A program made the translations under genes and the position numbers. Below are positions 33,001 to 46,176 of a DNA stretch of 64,000 nucleotides, in pieces (the first letter of the stretch is position 1; the number at the start of each line of letters is the position of its first letter). The stretch is from Klebsormidium nitens (lineage: Eukaryota; Streptophyta; Klebsormidiophyceae; Klebsormidiales; Klebsormidiaceae). The stretch spans positions 335,015 to 399,014 of the forward strand of contig DF236967.1 of assembly GCA_000708835.1 (NCBI GenBank). Direction: 5' to 3'. Under the pieces are notes generated by a model, which worked only from the letters and a program-made list of their open reading frames with translations, was not told the origin of the DNA and made no database searches.

Positions 33001-36000
33001 TGAGTCGCCCGCATTGGCCCGGCCAGGGGGTCTGCCTCGGCCGCCGCCGCACTGCCGTCCATTACCCCTCCGGCTCCGTCTAAACCCCCGGCGGTGAGAT
33101 TCACGGAGACTTTCTCCGCTTCAACGGCAACCGCGCCCGGGTAGCTGTTCACCTCGAACGTGCTTGCAGACAGAAGCAGCATCTGCTCTTCTTCGTACGG
33201 GTCCGGCGTCGCGAGGAGGGCTAACTCCAGGTCGTGGAAGACGACCTTTTGGTGGCCGTGCACGTAGTAGCGCATCAGGTCCCACCACGGCAGGCTGCGC
33301 TCCTTCGGTATCGCCGATGTGCCCTGCAGCCCGACGATTGGCACGCTGCCACCTGTCAGCAGCTCGATGCACCCCAGCCCACCGGCCGCGTCCTGCTGCG
33401 GAAAGGGGACACTGCTCATTGCCAAGTCGCGGACGGACTCGACCGGTGTGGGGGCAAGAGTGTCCACCTGGGACGCCCGAGGCGTTCCCGCGGCACTCGT
33501 TTTAGGAGTCGGGTTGGCGCTTGCAACGATGACGTCGGCGCCCGGGCTGGGCGCCTTCTTGATCGCGGTCGTGAACGCGTAGCTGATGTCTGCATACGCG
33601 GGCTCAAAGCCGGTGCCGACACCGATCTCGGCGGCGACCAGGTCGACTGAAAGGTTGGTGTACAGCTTGAGGGGGGGCGTGCATCCGCTTGCGGACCGCA
33701 GCATGCGGACAATCTGCCAGCGCCCGACGGGAAGCTCCTGCCAGACCAGGGGCGGGACCACAGTCGCCTGCCGCAGGGATGAAAACAACCGTCAGTGGTG
33801 ACTCCTTCGATGACGTGAAGTCCACAGCAGGATGCAGTGAAGAGAGACATTTTGCGCACAATTTTCCAACCAGCCGTACATCGAGGAAGATAGGAGGGAA
33901 TTCCCACCGACCGCTCTGTTTCCAGTTCTCAGGAACCGAACCAGTCTTAGGCTGAGCTTGTTCAAGCTTTCGTTCGGATTCGATGCGGGTATCTGCAATC
34001 GAGCTGATGTTAATACACGGACTGAGGCCAAAGGAAGAATCCATGGCAAAGACCAGCCCTGCCTGACCTGCTGTGCCATGATCATGTCCCCCTCCGCCGT
34101 GCCGCTTACGGCCGCCAGCAGCGGCACGCTGAAGTCCCGCAGCTGCAGTCGCAGCCCCGCCGCCTCCCACGTGGTATGCCGCCCGTAGAAACGGCTGAAC
34201 GGCACTCCCCGGCCGGGCCGTATGGAATCCATCTCGCGCACCCGCTGCGTCAACCCCTCGGTGCCGTTTGCAATTTCGGTGAGGACCACGTCCAGGCTCG
34301 TGCACGAGACAGCAATGAGGCTTTCCCGCTCTTTGCTGACGCGGACGGTGCACTGCCCCCCTGGGCCGGGGGCTTTCTCAGTGGCGCCATCGATTTGAAG
34401 CCGCCAGGAGCATTCCTCTTTGTAGGCACGGCTGGCCTGACGCATCACGCGCTCCCAGGCTTCTCGAGCCTGCAACACAGCGGCGATGACGCTTCATAAT
34501 CTTGAGTGCTTCGTCCGTAACCTCAAGTCAGCGGGTCGCACGACTGGCGTGGCGATGAGATGAAGTCCCCATATCTCTGAGATCGGAAATGTTCGAAGTT
34601 TAAGACGAGTCGGGTTTGAGCAGAAAGCAACTATCCAGAAGAAAGAGACTTGGATTGCCACCTCAAAGAAAAGAGTACACTTCAGACGCTTTGTTTGCTT
34701 GCCCAGCCATTCGGCCCACTTACCAGAGCCGGGTTCAGCAGATCCGGCCCATCCGCCCCCTTCTCCGCCGGTGCTTGCGTCGGTACCGCGATGAACGACC
34801 GCGCCTCCTGCATCAGCTCCTTGGCGGCCGCCTCCCCAACCTTCTCCGCCAGCAGTTTCTCGCGCACCATCGCTTCCCGTACCTGCTTCGCCAGCATCCG
34901 GTAATGGAGATCCAGCCACGACTGAAACGGCTCGTCCTCGATATCGGCACGGAAATCTCGCATCGCCAGCGTTACCTTCCCCACCGCTTTCCGTTTCTTC
35001 TTCTTCTTCGGCTCCGAGCTGACTTTCTCAAACCACGCGTGCCCCTCCTTCATCGCGAGCAATATGTACTTGAGCGCGCGCGCCGTGTCCTCCCCTGCGT
35101 CCTCCGCCTCGCGCAGCGCCATCCGGAAGGGCATCGTCAACCGAGTCCCGTTCCCCTGCACGAGCACGTCCCACGCCGCTCGGACGCTCTCCGCTTCCGG
35201 CCGGACACCTTCCCTTTCCGTTCGGACGCCTTCCGTTCCCACTTGGACGCTTTCCGTTCCGGTTCCGACGCCCTCCCCGTCCGGCTGAGCGGGGTGCCGC
35301 GAGACCTGTAAGCTGTTGCTGCTAAGAATGACGGCATCATTCAGCCCCGCCTGCAAACCCTCTAGCAGCACCCCGATCGACGCGTCTTCTGAAAACACCG
35401 ACTGCGCGCGCAGGAACGCCTGCCAACCGAGCCCGATGTCCGCCCCAACGTTAAGCATCTCCAAATCCAAGGACACCACGAGTGGCCTCAGAGGAGCTGC
35501 AGCCGGGCTCGCCGCGCCGGGAGACGCTTCTCTCATGCCCGCCTTCGAATCACCTTTCGCGCTCTCCAATTCCTGGTCGATGACGCTTTCCTTCTGCCCG
35601 CTCTCGGCACCGTTTGCTTGCCCCCCCGAGTTGCTTTCCGCCTCTACTCCATTCGCTTTCGCTGCATCGGCCCCCAGCCCCGCCCCGTGATCCCCTGTCG
35701 CCCGCTTCGCCCGCTTGCGGTGCTCTTTTCGCCGGTCGAGCACCTGCTTCACATCCTGCCCCACCGCATGTAGGAACAGGTGCGCATCCGCTTCCCAAGC
35801 GACGTCGACCCCGCACGCCGCTACACACACGCTTGCCGGCTTCCCCTCTTGCTTGACTCCTTTGCTATAGACAGCGCTCGCAGTCTGCACCCCGCAGAGC
35901 GTGACAGTCCGGTCCGACTTGGGGTCCAAGGTTCCCACCCCGGACGATATCCGACTAGACTGCTGCGAAGAACTCGCCGATCGGCTTCCTTCCTGCACTT

Positions 36001-39000
36001 TTGCCCCGCTGCGCATCCCAGACTGGTCGAACGAGCTTCTGCGACTTGCCGTCCGAATGTCGAGCGGCAGCCCCTCTTCCCGATAGTCCAGATGACACCG
36101 CTCGAGCTTCGTACTCACCACTCCGCTCTGCACAATCACACTCACTTTGCCCAGTGCCAGCACGGCACTGCAGGGCAGAGGTGGGGCCTTCGGACCTGCC
36201 GGGCTGGTTCGGAAAGCACCTTCCGACTTGAACAACGACTCTCCGTTCGACTGGGATTCGCTATCTAAGACCTGCTCTATATGTACAGGAACGATTTGGG
36301 CCAGGTCAGGTCGCCCATCGCTCTTCGGATTGCCCTCGACTGTCACGACTCTGAATTCCATGACTCTATCGATCTCTAAGGCAAACGCCTCCATGCTGAA
36401 CCGCACCTGCTCCACAGCCGCTCGCTTCTTGCGCTTCGGCTGGCTCTTCTTGGCTGACGAGTCTTTGCTAGGGTCCTTCGCAAACTTCCCCTTGAGGTAC
36501 GCCAAAAGCGCGTCGCTCTCCTTGACCAGAGCGCGGATCTGCTGCATATCCAAAAACAGGCCACCGCCCACGATTTCGATCTGCACCGCCCGCACGTCGC
36601 CCGTTGCAGAAGCGCTTGCCGGATCCTCGGCTTCCAACCCCTGCGAACCCCACTGCACCTCCAAGTGCCTAAGCCGAAGCAGCTTTGCGAAATGGGTCTC
36701 GGGGGCGCTCGAGAGGAGGAGCGGGTCAGACGAGAGCCGTTTGATGGAGCGCCCGATGGCCTCCGGCTCCACGAAGTGGAAGAGAAGCTCGTCGAACTCG
36801 CAATTTGCCTCCAGGACCTGGGGCCCAGACGCTGCAATCCAGGTGTGTGCCGAGTGCGCGGTGACCTGTAGAGAAACTTGTGACGGATTTGATTCCAACA
36901 GGTCATTATGTCTTTTCGAGAGGTCGGTGCATACAGTGACCAAAGAAATGGCCTCAGCAGATGGCAACAGTCGAGGGGGAGATATATAGGGGGCTTTTGA
37001 CCCGAGAAGACACTTGACAGTCGACGGCTTCTCGAGTACGCACCTCTTGTGGCTTTAAGATAGAAGCTAGGCACGAAATGCACCCTATTGAAGACCTGAG
37101 ACAAGACGAACTTAAAAAGCACTGTGCCCCCCGAGCTGATGCGTTCAGAAGGTTTGTCAAAGATCCATAAACCAACTTCAAACAAAGCCACCTTACCTTT
37201 AATACTTCGACTTCGAATGGACCATAGAGAACGAGAACAGCATCTGGGGCCGAAACGGCCACGTCCCACAAAAGCTTGCTCGACTTTCGCTTCTTCGCTC
37301 CCGCTGCAGCCGGCTCTCCGGACCCCAGTTCTCCAGCCCCGCTTTCTGCCCCCACCGCCCCCTGTCCTCCCGGACTCCTAACACTTTTGCCCACCGCCGA
37401 CCGGTGCGCCTTCCTGCTCTGAAGAAACTTAACCGCGCCAAGTGCAATCGTCAGCCACGGGTCAAGGTTTGGTGACACGTTGCACGTTGCCCCCCCGACT
37501 TTGACATCTACTGCGGCCCTGAGCGGCTCCCCTTGGCTGGAAGGGACTTGGATAGACGCGTGTACCACGCTGCGAACAACATCGACCAGCGCCATGTCCG
37601 TGCCACGGAGAAGCTGCACAAACAGCGTGCACGCAGTCAGGACGACGAAAGTCGAACAAACCAACCATTATAAAAGCGCATTACCATCAAAGGTCTGTTG
37701 GGCTGAATTTCTAATTTCGCGAGACATTTAGCGAGATAACTTGTGCACGTGCTCAGCTGTGCTTCCAATCTGGTGTAAGGGGCAAAGATATCTCAAAGAT
37801 CTCGAGACGTACCTCAAAAGCGCCGCATTGACACTGCACGTCAAGCAGCCCCGAAGATCCCGCCTGATGATCGGCCTGCGTCCCCTTAGCTTCCACTTGC
37901 AGACCCGTGAATCCGCTCAGCAGGACATGCTCCAGGCTTGCATGAGCCCAGGAGACTTTCAGGCAGGGCAGCTGGAAAGTCACTTGATCTGGCAGCCGGA
38001 AGCCGCGTTTACTGTCGTTGAGAGCATCCCCATCGTGACTTGGACCATCACTGGGTTGCAAGAGGTCGTTCAGAGCGCTAGCTGCCTGTGCTGCAGCTGC
38101 ACCGTCTACAGAAGCAGCTAACGGAGATCTCCCTTGTAGATCAACATTCTTGGCAGCCTGGTGCACCTCTTCTTCTAGAAGGTTCCACGGAGCGGAGGGA
38201 TCGAGGGTGGTAGAGCCCGCGGCCGATTGCTGGCTTTCGATGGACTCCGACCTGGCCGGTGTGGCGCTCTCAACGGTCCCCTCTAGATGAAGCCAGGCAA
38301 GCTGCTCGTTTAGATTGACTGCCATTTCGCCGCAAGCAACCCCTGCCTGCATTACGCAGATTCCATGCGCCTTCTCGAAACCCACGGCTAGGTCAATCAC
38401 CATGCTCTCCAAGGTCACTACAGGTACGCAGACCTCTGTCTTCTTCGAGCCAGACAGAAGAGAGAGGAGGCTGTGCAAGCGGGTACTCTGCTCCTCTGCG
38501 GTTCTGCATATCAGCAGGTGCCAGGGAAGGCACTCCAGCCGCAGGTTCAGGCGGTTCGTGGCATGTCTCTGACAGTCCAGGTCCAAAAAGTTCATATGCA
38601 GAGAGACATTATCCACCTGCACAAAAGTGAGTTCAGGGACATCTGAAACACGGTGCCTGACAACAAACTTCACATTTTCCCGCAGAAGTGATGATTGTGT
38701 ACAAAGATTCAGAATAACAAGCAGAAGGCTCTTTGGGATCATTCAGGGATTTCAAACTTCATCTCAAGTGATCAAGTACAATCTCGACAACCTCCATTTA
38801 CTGAAAGCCATCTGTTTAACCAAAAAGTTTCTTTGAAGAAGAAGCACAGTCGATATGAAGCGGCCAATGTGGAACTCTCAATGCCAGGGAAGCCAATGCT
38901 CTTACCTTTGTTGAAGTGAAGATCACGTCCGTCATGGAGACATGTAGAAGACCGACAACTCTTGAAAGAAACCACCAAACACCAGTCCCCGAATGCTGCC

Positions 39001-39843
39001 CGCGTGCTTCAGAAGGCCTCCTTGGTTTCTTCTTGGCCTTCTTCCTTGTCGATTTCACGGTGGGTCTCAGTAGTACCTCCACATCTTTGACAGCAATGTG
39101 CAGTTTCAGAGCCCCACTTCTTCGTAGAACAGGACTCAGGGAATCCCTCACACTGCAGGACATCTCGCCGACTGTCACCGATGCGATGGGGCCCTGCAAC
39201 CAAGTGTGAAAGAGTGCAAATGAGTATATGTTGACAGCTATTGATTGAAGCGACCATCAACTAATTGTATTCTGAGTTGTTAACATCTATGCACTCAGTA
39301 TGCTGGTCCTATGAGAATACAACTTCCCCACACACAGATGACTCACATAAATGGTCCAGACCAAGACTCGCTGTTCAGCTGACAATGCATGCAACTTTGC
39401 TTTCTCTCAAGCAGTTCTTAGCTGAGAATGCTGACCACCTTGTCCTCTGCCCTTCCAACCCACCTTCTTGAAGGTAATTGACAAGTCCTTCAACCTGATT
39501 GGACTGATTATCCTGAAGTGCACCATGTTGCCCGTCACTTGGCTGATGAGGAGCGCAAGAGCCTTGGCTGTGAAGCTGCAGAAATAAAACAATCCAGCTT
39601 TTAAGGAGGTGCATTCAACAACGAACAACTCAATGCAATAGGTTACTGCTGTTGAAACCCTAATTCACGCAATCCTCCGCTCGCTTGGATCAAACCAAGA
39701 GATGTCCAGGCACTTTTCCTGCATTGCACCCGCTGCAGCACAAACTCTCATCTCCTTGCAGCTAAGCAGGAAGCTCACTTGAAGAGCAGCCATCCCCCCA
39801 GCGCCAGTATGAGAAAAGCAGCAAAGCTCGCTCCTAGATCCAT
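24095..39843 (-). CDS. SABRE: SABRE / BLTP2 (Hobbit, KIAA0100, FMP27) bridge-like lipid transfer protein, complete
   Basis: SABRE proteins form long beta-sheet grooves thought to move lipids at ER contact sites; plant mutants show cell-expansion, root-hair and division-plane defects. Twenty-one exons give 9375 nt, 3124 residues: 39779-39843, 39464-39575, 38906-39193, 37813-38616, 37197-37613, 34724-36865, 34068-34469, 32412-33767, 31972-32169, 31311-31662, 30492-31018, 29966-30205, 29266-29525, 28736-28895, 28236-28358, 27708-27923, 27139-27351, 25854-26621, 25034-25402, 24551-24746 and 24095-24261. All phases agree. The start at 39843 opens a membrane anchor (FAAFLILALGGWLLF). Further conserved stretches are IASVTVGEMSCSVRDSL, FQSWLDLHYRMLAKQ, LHGLKLLWTLPNRDAVWSWV, PSPSKQYAQRKKMEEHQRLL, FNLHSDNAS/GRFLLAA, EHVQAHVAPTDVD, SASMTSRQFSILMDVI, AWNPPEWSKA and KVKKHIIWGVLKSVAG. 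Land-plant SABRE is nearer 2600 residues; extra length sits in low-complexity inserts, largely in exons 6, 8 and 18. Confidence 0.95.
29625..29714. repeat. 45-bp tandem duplication in a SABRE intron
   Basis: Two copies of a 45-bp unit starting TGTGACGTACAGGTGGAAGG abut at 29669/29670 and differ at one base. They lie in the intron between exons 29966-30205 and 29266-29525, outside the splice sites. Such high identity implies a recent event. Confidence 0.92.
35181..35264 (-). repeat. 21-bp tandem repeat in SABRE exon 6
   Basis: Four 21-bp units in frame, read on the minus strand, code for seven-residue repeats resembling GTESVQV, GTEGVRT, EREGVRP and EAESVRA. They lie in a low-complexity insert between conserved blocks, so the expansion probably lengthens a loop rather than the groove. 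Confidence 0.85.
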
Positions 39844-40843
39844 CTTGTTCCAGCTCCTTCACCTCCAGGGAGAATGGAGCGCTGACCCTGCGCTCTTCAG
39901 CTGCTTCCTCAGGCTCAGGCCTTTGTGTTAGTCTTTTCAATGCCTTGCAATGAGTCCTCCCCTGCAATCCGCCATGATCGGACAAACAGCCCTCTATTAC
40001 AGATTGTAAGTGCGCTCACTCTAGTTTTCGGGGTCACTCTCAACAAACTTCAAAGTTGGGAAACTTACATACGCTGAATGCAGACTCACATTGCATGTCA
40101 TCGAGGGAGAGTCTCTAGTCCTCCAAGCTCGAGATCTGATTGGATGCGGAGATAGAGCATTTGTGATACTTCTGATTTATCTGTCGCAATATTTCCCCGG
40201 ACTCATACCTACTATTTATAGGAATCAGAAACCTTAACCCAACGTTATTCGAAGTTTGGGGCCGAACCTGTACCTGTACCCTAACCCACCAGGGCGTTGA
40301 CCTAACCTGCCTAGAGTCCATGCGCCGAAACGTAGATTGAACTCAAACTCAAACTCATCGACACGTATACATAAGCCGGTAACTTTCGGCTTCATAAGCT
40401 ATACACACGACCTGCATTTGCTAGGGTTGTCCCGCACTCAGTGCCAGTGCCACTGCAGGCTCAGCCGCAGCAGCAGGACATTCATGAAGAATGGTTCTCC
40501 TGATTCTGACTTGAAGTTGAAGATCCGCCATTCACAACGTCAATGTCAACAGGCCTGCATTACATACAGCTCTGCATTCTGTTTAAGATGCTATTTGGAG
40601 CTGGACGGAGAGCTTTTTGTGTGGGTGATTGCTTGATATGCGAGCAAGAAGAAGTATCAGGCCGTCAATGCCCAGGCCAGTGTTAAGTGTTTTACTGTAG
40701 TGTCAGGTCTTTAATTTGAGGAACAGGAACTCAGTTCCTGCAGCACGCAACTTCGATCCTTTGCATAGATTGATTTTCCATTCCTCTGTCACATTGGCTG
40801 GCACTCCGTCAAGCAAGCTGCTTGTTGGATCAAGCCAGGCAGC
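39844..40843. promoter_or_regulatory. Divergent intergenic region between SABRE and the MATE gene
   Basis: One kilobase separates the two start codons. It should contain both promoters and 5' leaders. I see no further coding exon in it and no clear TATA element. Its size depends on the MATE start, which is uncertain. Confidence 0.45.
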
Positions 40844-43800
40844 ATGGCAGTGTCAAGCAGGGCAGTCATCGCCCAGCTTGAGCACCGCAGCTTCTCCTCC
40901 AGCTGCTGCAGGAGGGATCCTTCCGATGTTTTGCTCGCTAACTTTCCAGCTAAACCTGTGCATTTACCAAGTGGTGGGGCTCTCTCAAAAGATAGACGCC
41001 GAGGCCACTCAGAAGTGCACAAGCAGAAACTGTTCTGTGTTGCACGTCTTATCAACAATCAGACTCGTAGGAGGGGATGTGGTACCGCATCCTTGCAGAA
41101 TGGATTACCGGCTGATGAATGGCACAGATCATCACCAGAGAATGCCCTGGGGCCATCTATAGCGTCTCAGCGAAGGGGCCAGTCGGATGTGCGCACATTG
41201 GCAGCAGGTGAAGCTGCATCCATAGAAGAGGCCCAGCTGGATGAGGTACGCAACTGTCACATGGAAGTTTTTCTCGCTAACTGACAATATCATAGCTCAT
41301 TCTGAGGTTGCTGTCAGCAACTGGGCCGCATAAGACATGTGATTGCAGACAGACGTTCTTGTTCCGTTTAGTCTTAGATGCTTATAGGCAATGCTAATGA
41401 ACGCCACCACCGTCAATCAACATCGCATTCTGAGATTCGGTGTTGGCCCCCCTTGCAGGCAGCTTTGAAGGTTCAGGAAGGGAAGCGGCAAATTGGCCTC
41501 GCACTTCCAATCTTTGGAACTCAGATGGTTCAGCTTCTCTTAGTACTGTCCTCCTCTGTGTTTGTTGGTCGTCTTGGCGAATTTCAGGTGAGTGCCTGCA
41601 CAACTTGCTTGTGCAGAGTCGATTGAGATCCTACGGTGTCCCTTTGTCTGTCTGCCTCCAGTGTGGTGCCTCAGATCTACCTTCCATCCATTGTTTGTTT
41701 TACCATTGACCAGAGTGACAACAAGGAACTCATCAGCTGAAAACATTGGCCGAAATGTCGCGCCAGCATGACTGTTGAAGTGGAGATTACTCATGCCAGG
41801 TAATCAGTAGTTCGCTGACATGGCCCTAAGTGATTATGCCTCATGATCTTTGTGTTTTTTATTCTGATTGGACTGAGTGGCCTGCAGCTGGCGGTGGCGC
41901 AATTGGGAGTATCCCTGGGGAATGCGACCGGTCACTATGTGGTCGTAAGCCCAGAGTCTTTACTTCTTCTTCTCCTGCTGATGACTCCATGCTTTTGCAA
42001 TGATGGCTACCTGGATCCATTCACAATCTACTCCAATCTTAGCTGGAATGTCCAAGGGCCTTCCGGATATACTTCGATGAGCTTGTTCTCCTATTCATTG
42101 CTGTGCGACCATGCGTTCCTGTCGTTGGATATGACTTGGACAAGCAGTGCTAAGGAACGAAGTCTCTTTGACAGCACCATGGCTTGGCCTCCAACACCTG
42201 AAACAGCCAGACTCAACGTTAGTCACCGCAGGAACAATGGAGCCCAGCCCTGAGAGTTTCAGACGGTGATCTTCCCTCACATCTGTGCAGAACGGCCTGG
42301 CGCTCGGACTTGAGACCCTGTGCGGCCAGAGCTACGGCGGGAGCGAACTGATGGAAGTCGGGCGGACGGTGCAGTGCGCCCTGGTGGTGCAATTCGTGCT
42401 GGCGGGTGTGGTTAGCTGCTTGTGGCTCAATTCCGAGCCGCTATTGCTGGCGCTCAATCAGGAACCTGCTTTGGCGGCAGGAGCTGCCAAGTACCTCAAG
42501 TACCTGATACCAGGCCTGATGGCGAACGCGTGCCTGCAACCACTGTGCAAGTACCTGCAGTCCCTAGAGAAGCCACGGCCGTTCGCGGTCTGCTCGGCGC
42601 TTGCTCTAGCGTTGCACGTGCCGACAAACTGGTGAGCTCGTCTTTGCTCGAGTGACTGCCGAAACAGGAAGGGAAATGTCTAACAGTGTAGAGTTTTATC
42701 CCTTCAGCATCGTTTGTTGAAGACCATGGTTCTGTCCTTACTTGATTCTCTGCGAATCCAAAATGTCGTAAATTCCCTTCATGCAGCGTGTCTCGTCTCC
42801 CTTCATGCAGCGTGTCTCGTTTCTTTGCAGGCTTCTCATACACAAATGGGGTCTCGGGCTAGAGGGAGCAGGTAAGTTCAAACTCGTTCTTTGGAAGGTA
42901 TCCCGCTTCTCAGTTTGTGAGATGTCGAGGCAGAGAATGTAAGCAATCAAACGGGTCAAGCTTGCAATCCTGCTGCGTGACAGCAAGTCGTTGTTGAGCT
43001 GCCTTACTGTTGAATTACGGATTGTTTGATGATAATCGTCGGTTGTGATGTTTTCAAAAGGACCTGTTATTGTGACCCCACGTTTTAGATGTGTAGCAGT
43101 AAACGGACTAAATTCGACTTGAACATTAATTTATGGCTGTTCCGGGAACCGCGAATCACAATCTCCGTGCTGCAAAGGTCGCTTCCGTGAAGTTATGACC
43201 TTAAAAGGATCAAGACGCGCCCATTAGTTCAACGTAGCATGTAAAGCGATCGAAGCGACTTAAAACAGATCGAGCATCAACTGTAAGATGTCATAGAATA
43301 TAGTACTAGTACTCTTAAGGACAAAGTCTTCACTTTTAAACAGGCCGTGCTGATCTCTGTCAACCGTGCTCCCTCTCGCAGCCATGGCCACATCCATAGC
43401 GTACATCGTCAATCTGGTGCTGCTAGCGGGCTACACCGTCTTTTCTGGAGTCTACAAGTCAAGCTGGCCCAAGTGGTCTCTAAGCAGCCTCAAAAAGACA
43501 GGGCCCTTCCTCAAGCTCGCAGTCCCCTCCATGATTATGCTCTGGTGAGCGTCGAGCCGGCGTCTTTTTCAAACCCTCTATTGGCATGCTTTGCGATCTT
43601 CTAGAGAGGTCATTCTCCATGCCAGCACGTCTTCAGATGCTGACTGTCCGTCCAATACTGGAACTGAAACGATAGATCCTGTCGTGCGTGTGGAGGCATG
43701 AACATGCTCGAGATCGCGTCACCTTGCGGCACCTTGATCTCCACGCTTAATTCTTGACAGACTTCCCGCATACACTCTGCTTACTTGGTCAGATCCCGTC

Positions 43801-46176
43801 TTCTGCGTGGCCTAAGCAGCCGACGACGCCTCAGAAGAAGCATCGCTGAGGTACGACTTTCTTTGTTTGCAGCTTGGAGTACCTAACATACGACATTCTG
43901 ATCATCTGGTGCGGATGGCTCCCAAACCCGACCCGGACCGTTGCAGCCTTCTCCGTAGCGTGAGTTGCCAGATCTCTCGTCTCGCTGAGCCATTTACCTA
44001 CGTCCCTTGATCTGCTGGCAGGTAAGAGGCGACTAGGAGGAGAAAACAAGGTCGATAGAAGCAAAGACGATTCTGGTCGTTATGCTTTGTGAGTGTACTT
44101 CGAGAGTATTTAGCTGCGTTGTCCGGATGCTTGTGGCCTGCAACTCGCTTGGCTCCAACAAAAGTCTTCTACATAATGCTTGAAGCCTAGGCTCAGCCTG
44201 TGGTTGGATACCACGTGTTTTCGGCACACTCTCAGTCAAAGCTTGTACCTTATTGCAGATTGAACACAGCCTGGCTCTTCGCCACCCTCTACATCGGTCT
44301 CAGCAGTGCCCTCAGGTGAGTTGTCCACTTTGATCTGTAACCACTCTATATCATTCCAACAGTATCTTGACCGGACGGATTCGAGTCGGGAATAGCAGGT
44401 CTCCTGTTGCTGCCTCGATCAGATTTAACGCCCGGAATCGCGAAACTCGGTCCTCTGATGCTTGATCCTGTTGAAAATGGGCCGTTTCCCTCCGTCTCGA
44501 CGGCTGTCATGCCACGAGACACCGGTTGCACTTTTCAATCGATACCTCGGCCGAGTCCTTCGACGAGCTTCGTGATATCTCTTGACCCTACCCCGTCACT
44601 ACGAGCCGACCCAAGCCGAATCTCCCGAATCTCACGAGGAAGTCCATCAGGGTTTAAAATTCACCAATTCTCGCTGCAGCACACGTGTCGCCACCGAATT
44701 GGGCGCCAAGGACGTGGAGGGCGCGAAGCGGGTGGCGCGCGTAGGGATGCCCCTCGCGGCCGGCTTCGGGCTGGGGTCCGGCCTGCTGCTCTTGGCCGTG
44801 CACCGCTGGTGGCCGCGCATCTTCATCGACCGCGCTGACGTCGCGCTCTTCAAGCTGACGTCACAGGTCATCGTCATGTACGCGTTCGTGTGCATCGAGG
44901 ACTGCCTCTCCTTCAACCTGGGAGGTGAGTTGCGGCTGATCTTACTGCGTGATCAGAAGAAACAAGGCTTGGAAGCCAGTTTATGCCTGGAGCATATCTT
45001 GAATCCGTTCCTTGCTCGTATTGCTCGATGGTTTCAACCTTCGATCGTCCGATCATTATTTCTGGTCCCGGTGCAAAGCGACCACTTGGCAGAATTGAGC
45101 CAACAGGGCCCCGCGACACAAGTCTCTCAAAAGGCAAGCCCGACGTTTCGGCAGACGCGTGTCATGTCCAAAGAACTTCTTGTTGGTGGAGGAGCTTTTG
45201 TCTCTGACAGAAGCTTCTACTCTTCCCTGCCAACTGATCAACGAGCGATCCGGTCTCCCCAGGGATCGTGCGTGGCTTGGGGCGGCAAGACACGGGCGCA
45301 GCCATCACGTTCTCCAGCTACTACGTGGTGGCCCTGCCGCTCGCCTGGTACTTCTGCTTCAAGCGCAACATGGGCGTCTTCGTGAGTGGCTCGCCTTTCT
45401 CTTTCTGCTCAATGAAACAAGTCCTCGGCAAGATGCATTTTCGGTGGTGTTTCCAGACTGAAATCAAGGAAAATCTGGTCAAGCCGTTGGTGTTGTGGTA
45501 AGGCCGTCCGCTAGCAGAAGCGACGAATGATGGCGACGGAGTGTGTACCCACCGGATCAAACCCTCCCCACATAGTTATGCGTGCTCCCCGGGCACTGTT
45601 CGCTCTGTGCCTTCCCTGACGACGCTTACCAAGGACTCAAAGCCCGCCGCTGCTTGGAAAGCGTTCTGATCTATATGATTGGCTTTGAAAGGTTGGGAAT
45701 CAGTAAGAAAGACTGGCAGTTTGCAAAGCCGCGGTTCATTTTCTGTCCAGGGCCTGTTGTCGGGAGTTGGCGTCGGGTTGCTATTCCAGGTCACCGCATT
45801 GGCAGCGGTGGTGCTCACGACTGACTGGCAGAAGATGGTGAGACGCATTGCCGCATGTGTTTCAACCGGATCAAACGTGACTTGCTTTAGTAATAATCCG
45901 TTTGGAATCTGCTGTATGTGCTTTCTCAGCAAGCTTTTTCTCTATTGCACACCTTATGAATGACTCTTGGTGCTCCCATTCGAGAAATTTTGTCGCGCTG
46001 GTGCGTCCTTAGCTTCTCACCAGCTTTTGATAGGGAGGTAGTCTGCAAGTCTTTGAAGGGAATCGTCTCATGTGGAGATGCACATTAACATCTCTGAGTT
46101 GCAGGCCGACTTGGCCAGTGCGGCTCAGGCGCTACCCGAGGCGGATTCATCACCCGGAACACTTCAAGGTGCATGA
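40844..46176 (+). CDS. MATE family efflux transporter (DTX-like)
   Basis: MATE carriers export organic compounds using a proton or sodium gradient across the plasma or vacuolar membrane; the substrate cannot be read from sequence. Twelve exons, all in phase: 40844-41245, 41459-41587, 41888-41944, 42291-42631, 42831-42871, 43382-43544, 43873-43959, 44259-44315, 44680-44924, 45263-45381, 45751-45837 and 46105-46176; 599 residues. Family blocks in order are KRQIGLALPIFGTQMVQLL, FVGRLGEFQ/LAVAQLGVSL, ALGLETLCGQSYGG, PCKYLQSL-type PLCKYLQSLEKPRPF, AVPSMIMLWCLEY, AWLFATLYIGLSSALSTRVA, TELGAKDVEGAKR, IVRGLGRQDTGAAITFSSYY and TDWQKM. Both MATE halves are present. The first 134 residues are polar, unlike the usual short MATE N-terminus, so the true start may be later or exon 1 may hide another intron. 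The C-terminus is a short acidic tail. Confidence 0.9.
42774..42821 (+). repeat. 24-bp tandem duplication carrying decoy 3' splice sites
   Basis: Two copies of TCCCTTCATGCAGCGTGTCT plus CGTC/CGTT lie directly before the MATE exon at 42831. Each copy contains a pyrimidine-rich stretch and ATGCAG, so three AG acceptors lie within 45 bases (ending 42786, 42810 and 42830). Only the last gives the phase needed for the family sequence WLLIHKWGLGLEGA. Confidence 0.85.
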
